A stretch of DNA of 64,000 nt from Plasmodium malariae (taxonomy: Eukaryota > Apicomplexa > Aconoidasida > Haemosporida > Plasmodiidae): assembly GCF_900090045.1 (NCBI RefSeq), contig NC_041784.1, positions 937,501 to 1,001,500 on the forward strand, written 5' to 3'. Position numbers and translations under genes: made by a program. Below, piece by piece: positions 57,534-64,000 of the stretch. Under the pieces are notes generated by a model, which did no database searches, was not told the origin of the DNA, and worked only from the letters and a program-made list of their open reading frames with translations. Positions within the stretch are counted from its first letter, which is position 1. Each line of letters opens with the position of its first letter.

Positions 57534-58659
57534 TTTTAATTTCCCCAAATTAAAAGAATATTTAACTATAAGAAAGAATTTACTCTATTCTTTAAAAAAA
57601 AAAAAAAAAAAAAATTTGACTTCTATCATTTGATACATATAATAATAATAAATATTGCCATTATTAAAAATATTCATTTGAAAGGAAAAAAGCTGTAACA
57701 TATAAAGTTGAAGGAAAAAAAAAAAAAAAATTAAATTACAAAAAGGGCTACAATATAAAATAGCCAACTCGTGTTTTATGAATTGTAAAAAGTAACAGCA
57801 TAAATATACATACCATATATAAGTGTACGTAATTATATATATATATATATATGTTTGTACAAATGTATGTATATATGTATGTATACATGTACGTATATAT
57901 GTATGTATATATGTTTGTATATATGTATGTATTATGGTATATATTTTTCTTTTGCCATTTCTCCTTTAATAGAGGTTCAGCTAAAATGAAATGTTCACTC
58001 AGTATGTCGTAGTGTTATGTTATGCTATTTTATTTACTTCTATTTTTATTTATATTTATATTTTTATTTCTATGTTAATTTCTATTTTTGTTTTTCAATT
58101 TAAGCAAAAATGTTATTCGGCTTTCTTTCGTTTAATAGAATAAAAAAAATAAAAAAGAAAAGAAAACACTGACGTTCAACTTTTTTTTTTTTTTTTTTTT
58201 TTTGTCAAAAATAACGTACATAATTGTGAATTATGGAAAGTTGTTAATTTGTTGTTCGTAGTGAATGTATGCTGCGCACAGCTTTTTTTACTCTTTTTTT
58301 GCTCTTTTTTTTTTTCTTTTTTTTCTTTAATTTTTCTTTTCAATTTTCTTATTTTTTCTTCTCATTTTTTTTCTTTTTTCTTCTCATTTTTTTTCTTTTT
58401 TCTTCTCATTTTTTTTCTTTTTTCTTTCTTTTTTTTCTTTTTTCTTCTTATTTTTCTTCAATTTTTTCCTTTTTCATCTTTTTTTTTTTTTTTTGTTCCC
58501 TCTACGATTTTTTTTGTTGTTTTTTCTTTCGAAACGGTCTTCCTTCTTTCGTTCTTTTTCTTTTTCTTTTTCTTTTTCTCATTCTCTTTCTCTTTCTCTT
58601 TCTCTTTTTCTTTTTCTCTCTTTTTTTTTTTTTTTTTTTTTTTAGAAGTGGAAAATATA
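57534..58659. other. Divergent intergenic region (Pam16 / EngB-type GTPase)
   Basis: Includes poly-A runs (57594-57613, 57715-57730), TATG/TA repeats (57835-57930), poly-T (58180-58203) and a long TTTTTCTTTTTTCTTCTCAT pyrimidine tract (58280-58643) that ends at the TTTAG just before the presumed EngB start. No gene is seen. Confidence 0.6.
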
Positions 58660-59305
58660 ATGATAAGTAAATCGAAATTGTTGCTCTTCAAAAATAAGCT
58701 GGCTTCAGGAGGTGCTTAACGAAAAAAGGAAAAACTCATTAACGTATGCATGTGTACATAAATGTACTTGTATGTATATATGTGTATATGTATATATATT
58801 TATGTGCGCGTCTATATGAGTACATGAGTATGTAAGCAACTACCCGAATTGTAGTAAAACGGCTATATGAGTAAAATTATTGGTGTAACGAATATGTTTC
58901 CTTTTTGCGGAAGGGTAACAACAATAAGAAGGGGCATACGTTCTTTATAATTCTATGCACTTGAATAAGGAGTTTATTGCACTCGTACAACTGTATTAAA
59001 GAAAACATAGCGCAGTTAATGTATACGCGATCGTGATTATCTTCTTGTTACATGTACATATGTGCACACTGCATAATTGTACACTGCATAATTGCACACT
59101 GCATAATTGCATACTACATGGGCGCGTACTACATATGATGTTCTTCCATTCTTTTCCACTTAATGTAGGCACAGTAACACCTTATCTAGCCAAACCCTTT
59201 CTTAACATAAATTTTTTAAACGCCGAGGAAAGACCCTTCTGGTTGAGTGACAAAAATGTACCCTTGTGCATATATATGCATATATGTATATATGTATACA
59301 TATAT

Positions 59306-59380
<75 letters not shown>

Positions 59381-60068
59381 CCTATGATGTGTGCGAAATT
59401 TCTAAAATGAGTTTAATGTCCCACAACTTTAAAATGCACTATTTTTAATTTTACAATTTTGTAATAAAAGACTCATAATAATTTATGTCAAAACTAAAAA
59501 TATGACAATTTTTTTTTTGTTTTTTCTTTTTTTTTTTTCCCCCAAAATTCAGCGCATACATAAGTACGTAATTAAATAAATACATGCACATGTTCATAAC
59601 ATTTTTTCTGCAGGTCGAAAAAGGTCATTTAATTTTTAGTTCAAAAATTATTGCATACCCTGTTTATGTAGCCCAAACAATTCACAAATACAATCCCTCC
59701 AACATCCCGCAAGTACATTTTTGCAAAAAAATGAAACAGAGCAAAAAGAAGCAAAACAAAACACACTAAAAAAAGGAGAATATATATTTTTCGCTAGAAA
59801 AATAAATAAATAACATATGAACAATATGAACAATATGAACAATATGAACAATATGAACAATATGAACAACATGAACAATATGAACGAATGAACGAATGAA
59901 CAAATGATCAAATGGATATTATGAACAATGTGTTCCTTTTTTTTTTTTTAAAATAAAACATAGATTGCCATATTTGGGAGATCCAACGTGGGCAAATCGA
60001 GCCTAATAAATGCTCTCCTCAATTATAGGGATGTTGCTCAGGCGTCTAAAACACCAGTAATGTTCATT

Positions 60069-60106
<38 letters not shown>

Positions 60107-61146
60107 TATATCTTTGCGTTTCCTTTGTAAACACATTTCATTGTATATGCTGTGCAAAGTTACCGCCGACATTCTTTCTGCATATAAATGCCCATCCAGC
60201 GGAGATATAAAAATGAATAAGTGTGTCTATAGGTGTATGAATATGTATATGTGTACGTGTATATGTACGTGTATATGTACGTGTACGTGTATGTGTATGT
60301 ATACGTGTATGTGTATGTATACGTGTATGTATATGTATATTTTTTTATTCAATTTTTTATTGCCATACGCAGGGCAGAACGAGGCACCTGTTCGTCTTCA
60401 ACTTGATGAGTTACCTTTCTATTGTTGATCTGCCTGGTTACGGGTACGCACAGGTGTCGAAAGAATTACGAAATAATTGGTCCATATTAATAGAAGAGTA
60501 TTTAAATAAAGCAAAAAATTTAAAACGTGCTTTATGTTTAATCGAGTGTACAGAATTGTTTACTCCACATGATTTTGTTTTATTAGATATGCTAATAACA
60601 AAAAGAATTCCATTTCAAATAATAATTACCAAGATTGACAAACTAAAAGTAAACAATACCGTTGAGCTATTTGACGATATAACTCATATGAGAAAACATC
60701 GCTTCACTTGAGCAGTACATAACCCTTTGTGTATTATATGCACACACGTGTGTGCGGATGTTTGTGTGGGTACATGTGCATATATGCATTATTACGTATA
60801 TACGTATATTTGTATGCATGTTCATGCGAATGGAGAAGGCCGTGCATGTTATCCGTCCCCTTTTGTTATTTTGCAGGCACACGAGTTGCATAATATAATG
60901 ATTAAAGTCCTTTCCATCATTGAAAATTATAAAAAAAAAGTAAAAGTATTTAATGAGAGTAGTAGTAATAAAAAGGGTACTACTCATATAAAGAAAGAAA
61001 CGTATGAATTCAATATAAATGAATACTTGTTCAACGTTTCTAGTTTGAAGCATTTCGGCATTCAGGAGCTACGCGCAAATTTGAGTATAATAGCCATGGA
61101 TAGCTTAAACGAGAGGAATAGAAGAAATAACGAAGTGATGAAGTGA
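58660..61146 (+). CDS. EngB/YihA-type (GTPBP8-like) GTPase, six exons, probable organelle ribosome assembly factor
   Basis: Exons 58660-58711, 59169-59257, 59614-59712, 59964-60056, 60373-60648 and 60877-61146 join in phase to 292 residues. EngB GTPases assist large ribosomal subunit assembly; in eukaryotes homologues act in mitochondria or plastids. G1 is GRSNVGKSS (in the short exon 4), followed by the EngB-specific SKTP switch region. G3 is DLPGYGYA, G4 is TKIDKL (end of exon 5), and a G5-like NVSSLKHFGIQELR lies near the C-terminus. The upstream part (ERPFWLSDKN + VEKGHLIFSSKI) resembles the family's N-terminal lead-in. The first 20 residues (MISKSKLLLFKNKLASG) are basic and could be a targeting signal. 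The TTTAG before the start might instead be an acceptor, so a further 5' exon is possible. Confidence 0.87.
59295..59382. repeat. (AT)n run inside EngB intron 2
   Basis: Nearly pure TATA repeats interrupted by two AATA breaks, between donor 59258 and acceptor 59612-59613. Confidence 0.9.
59815..59885. repeat. 9-base array (ATGAACAAT) inside EngB intron 3
   Basis: About eight copies of ATGAACAAT between donor 59713 and acceptor 59962-59963. Confidence 0.88.
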
Positions 61147-62655
61147 ATGAATGGACGTGTTCACTACTTGACGAATAGCGTTGTCGTATCAATTAAATTA
61201 AACAAAAGTTATACGCAAGATAAACACACGGCACACGTGGGTTTTGTATATGTAAATTAGCCCTCTATATATATTATGCACATAGGTGTATGTATGGTAT
61301 TTAAAAAAAAAAAAAAAAAAAAAATTAAGGTGAACTTTGACAGCTGTGTATCCTATATATTGGGTAACCCATCTACATTTTTTATTTTTTCGTTTAATGT
61401 TTTAATCCCGTTCAACGGGTTTTAACAGAATTTGAGTATACGTTATTCTTTTGTTTGTTCTCTTGCATATGCATTTGTTTACGTGCTTGTTTAAGTGATT
61501 GACTTTTTTTTTTTTTTTTTTTTTAACTCATAAGCATAATTACCTTTATATCAATTAGTTTGTTAATTTGTCAACTTGTTAATTTGTCAACTTGTTAATT
61601 TTTATTTGTTAATATTTTAATTTTCAATTTTAATTTTTAAAATTTCATTTGTTAATTATTAATTTTCAATTTTTGAGTTAACCCCGCTGACGTTCTTTTT
61701 CTTGCAAAGAGCACAGCCACCACTTTGGGGAAAAATCATTCCTTTCCTGCATACACTGATTTATATAATTAACGGTTTAATGCACGTTAAGTGAAAGTAG
61801 GTTAAGAGAGTTCATGTTCCTACATAGTACTTTTTTTAAAGAAAGGGGCCGGCTATATTTTGCATATGTATGCGTTTATATATATATATATATATATATA
61901 TACGGTGTGTATAATATATATACTGTACGATCGTATTGTATGTGTTATATATATATGTACTTTTTTTTTTTTTTTTTTATTAGCTATCGAGAATGTATAG
62001 ATATGCAAATTATTATTTTATTTTATTTTTTTTTTTTTATAACGTTTCTATGAGCTACATTTTCAGGTCAGCTGATTGGTGGTTGGTCAAGTGAAAATAA
62101 TTATTGAAGTTATGCTTTTTTTCCTACTGAGCTTTGCATTTTTTTCAGGTTATATTTTACTTATGATTTTATTTTAACACGTCATTTTGTTTAACATTTT
62201 GTCAAGTTATATTTCACTGATCATTTTGCCACATCATTTCGCTTCGCGTTTCACTTTTTGTTTCACTCCTCCTTTGTTTTTATTCCATTTAGCAAATTAA
62301 AAGCAGTAGTTTAAAAAAAAAATATATATATTATCCCTCCTCCCTTTGAATAATAAAACAAAACAAACAATATTTACGAGTAGTATTCTCATCATTCGTG
62401 CATATATAACACTTACCGATCAGAGACTATATATCTTTTGCATGCCTTTTTGCGGACGCTGCAAATATTATTTATTTAAATCGAGTACAAGTAATTCCAG
62501 GCATTTTAAAAAAATCGCATAAATCGTGCAAATCGTACAAATCGTACAAATCGTACAAATCGTACAAATCGTACAAATCGTACAAATCGTGCAAATCGTA
62601 CAAATCGTACAAATCCTATTTTTTAAGTTTTTAATTTTTTTTCATTTTTGAAAAG
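61147..62655. other. Intergenic region upstream of PNP
   Basis: A/T tracts (61302-61325, 61506-61524, 61962-61979), AT run (61880-61902), a TTAATTTGTCAACTTG repeat (61560-61600) and an ACAAATCGT array (62515-62610). No gene is seen. Confidence 0.65.
62515..62612 (+). repeat. 9-base array (ACAAATCGT) in the PNP 5' flank
   Basis: About ten copies of CGTACAAAT/CGTGCAAAT ending about 45 bases before the PNP start codon, so probably in the 5' UTR. Confidence 0.9.
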
Positions 62656-63390
62656 ATGAGTGAACCACAGAGGCATATAAAATTAACAAAGGAACAAACG
62701 ACCCCCATTGTTTTAGTAGTAGGTGATCCAGGTCGAGTTGACAAAGTAAAATTATTATGTGATTCATATATTGATTTGGCATATAATAGAGAGTATAAAA
62801 GTTGTGAATGTCATTATAAAGGTCAGAAGTTTTTATGTGTAAGTCATGGAGTTGGATCAGCAGGTTGTGCAATATGTTTTGAAGAATTAATGAATAATGG
62901 AGCAAAAGTAATAATACGTGCAGGTTCTTGTGGTTCACTTCAACCTGGTTTAATGAAAAGAGGTGATATATGTATATGTAATGCTGCTGTAAGAGAAGAT
63001 AGAGTTTCTCATTTATTAATATATTCTGATTTCCCAGCTGTTGCTGATTATGAAGTATATGCCACGTTAAATAAGTGCGCACAAGAATTGAATGTACCTG
63101 TATTCAATGGTATTAGCCTTTCATCAGACTTATATTATCCACATAAGATTATTCCAACAAGACTAGAAGATTATTCTAAGGCAAATGTGGCTGTTGTAGA
63201 AATGGAGGTTGCTACTCTCATGGTTATGGGTACATTAAGAAAAGTAAAAACAGGTGGAATCTTCATTGTTGATGGTTGTCCTTTAAAATGGGATGAAGGA
63301 GATTTTGACAACAATTTAGTACCCGATAGGTTAGAAAATATGATTAAAATTTCTCTTAATGCGTGTGCACAATTGGCCAAAAAATATTAG
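62656..63390 (+). CDS. PNP: Purine nucleoside phosphorylase
   Basis: A single exon of 244 residues, the normal size for the hexameric Plasmodium enzyme of the NP-I family. It phosphorolyses inosine and guanosine (and 5'-methylthioinosine) to base plus ribose-1-phosphate; Plasmodium relies on it for purine salvage because it cannot make purines. Visible features are the phosphate-binding GDPGRVDK (about 23-30) and RAGSCGS (about 88-94), the ribose-site VVEMEVATLM with Met183 and Glu184, and the catalytic Asp206 in VDGCPLKWDEGDF. These numbers agree with those I recall for the P. falciparum enzyme. No residue that I know to be essential is altered. It is the cleanest, least repeat-inflated coding region in the window. 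Confidence 0.97.
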   Translation: MSEPQRHIKLTKEQTTPIVLVVGDPGRVDKVKLLCDSYIDLAYNREYKSCECHYKGQKFLCVSHGVGSAGCAICFEELMNNGAKVIIRAGSCGSLQPGLMKRGDICICNAAVREDRVSHLLIYSDFPAVADYEVYATLNKCAQELNVPVFNGISLSSDLYYPHKIIPTRLEDYSKANVAVVEMEVATLMVMGTLRKVKTGGIFIVDGCPLKWDEGDFDNNLVPDRLENMIKISLNACAQLAKKY

Positions 63391-64000
63391 GACGGAGGGT
63401 GTAGTTACTTGAGCTACGTTTATCAGTTTAGAGGAAGAATGAGTGCAAATATTTGTATGCTTTAATATGTGCATGTGTGAATATCTCTACCGTGTTAATA
63501 CTTGTGCATGTGTGAATATCTCTACCGTGTTAATACTTGTGCATGTGTGAATATCTCTACCGTGTTAATACTTGTGCATGTGTGAATATCTCTACCGTGT
63601 TAATACTTGTGCATGTGTGAATATCTATACCGTGTTAATACTTGTGCATGTGTGAATATCTCTACCGTGTTAATACTTGTGCATGTGTGAATATCTATAC
63701 CGTGTTAATACTTGTGCATATGTGCACACTGGGAGATATAGAAGCGAAACATGAGCTCTTCATAACCCCCATACATTTAGCTATTTTTTTTTTTTTTTTT
63801 CTTTTCACATAATATGCACCTATTACTCCACCCCCACCTCACCACTCCATGGAGGGGGAAATTCCAGCGTATTTATAGTTTTATAACACATATCATGTAT
63901 ATACGCATATGTGCATATATAAATGCGCATGGGCATTTTAGCACGTATTTATGCTTGAACATACATGCGTACGTATATTTTAGCACGTATTTACGCTTGA
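63391..64000. other. 3' flank of PNP
   Basis: Holds a 35-base array (63469-63720), a poly-T run (63785-63800) and TG/CA-rich DNA. No gene is seen before the window ends. Confidence 0.65.
63469..63720 (+). repeat. 35-base minisatellite, 7 copies, 3' of PNP
   Basis: The unit begins GTGCATGTGTGAATATCTCT and ends GTTAATACTT. Copies are identical except for CTCT versus CTAT at one place. No spacers separate them. Confidence 0.93.

Noticed and set aside
58249..58650. Phe-rich 130-150-codon frames upstream of the EngB gene
   Set aside because: They arise from the polypyrimidine tract; only the last residues from 58660 belong to the gene.
60649..60711. Read-through of EngB exon 5 to a stop at 60711
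   Set aside because: A GTAAAC donor at 60649 gives a phase 0 joint to exon 6, which supplies the C-terminal part expected of EngB.
63469..63720. Direct repeats resembling a CRISPR array
   Set aside because: The copies are contiguous without spacers, the genome is eukaryotic, and no cas-like gene is present.
1..64000. Mobile elements, subtelomeric multigene families (pir and similar) or horizontally acquired islands
   Set aside because: All recognised genes are conserved core genes in a known syntenic order; no transposase, terminal repeats or variant antigen features were seen.

Overview
The window is AT-rich nuclear DNA from a malaria parasite (Plasmodium). The evidence is the combination of very long A/T homopolymers, dense micro- and minisatellites, proteins inflated by Asn-, Lys- and Ser/Arg-rich inserts, small GT-AG introns, and an ordered set of recognisable Plasmodium genes: inositol polyphosphate kinase, MORN protein, ribose-5-phosphate isomerase, tRNA-Phe, aspartyl-tRNA synthetase, UvrD helicase, tubulin-tyrosine-ligase-like enzyme, Rab1A, a PSOP12-type 6-cysteine protein, class II photolyase, Pam16, EngB GTPase and purine nucleoside phosphorylase. 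From memory this is the order of P. falciparum chromosome 5 around the PNP gene, read in reverse. The protein sequences are close to but not identical with those I recall for P. falciparum, so a malariae- or ovale-like species is likely. I cannot fix the species without a search.

Layout. 1-3.75 kb: 3' part of an IPK-family kinase (+). 4.6-9.3 kb: large MORN-repeat protein (-), whose frame breaks in a 27-base homopolymer. 12.1-14.3 kb: five-exon ribose-5-phosphate isomerase (+). 15.3-17.0 kb: a six-exon membrane protein (+), assembled here by intron phase. 18.4 kb: tRNA-Phe(GAA). 19.6-23.3 kb: aspartyl-tRNA synthetase (-). 25.2-27.8 kb: Nudix-like protein (-). 32.0-36.1 kb: UvrD helicase (+). 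36.9-39.6 kb: five-exon TTLL enzyme (+). 39.8-41.0 kb: two-exon membrane protein (-). 41.4-41.7 kb: possible small gene (+). 43.3-43.9 kb: Rab1A (+). 45.25 kb: short ORF (+). 46.1-48.5 kb: two-exon PSOP12-type secreted protein (-). 52.4-55.2 kb: two-exon class II photolyase (+). 56.4-57.5 kb: two-exon Pam16 (-). 58.7-61.1 kb: six-exon EngB-type GTPase (+). 62.7-63.4 kb: PNP (+).

The genes are separate transcription units, not operons. They cover central carbon and purine metabolism (RPI, PNP), DNA repair (UvrD, photolyase), organelle biogenesis (Pam16, EngB, probably the tRNA synthetase), secretion (Rab1A), cytoskeleton (MORN, TTLL) and a mosquito-stage surface or secreted protein (PSOP12). 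Intergenic DNA is long (up to 4.2 kb) and consists largely of tandem repeats and A/T tracts. I see no mobile element, CRISPR array or clearly foreign island. The points most worth a second look are the Asp-box and probable beta-propeller in the PSOP12-type protein, the frame break between MORN repeats, the codon-length minisatellites inside introns, and several small gene candidates.
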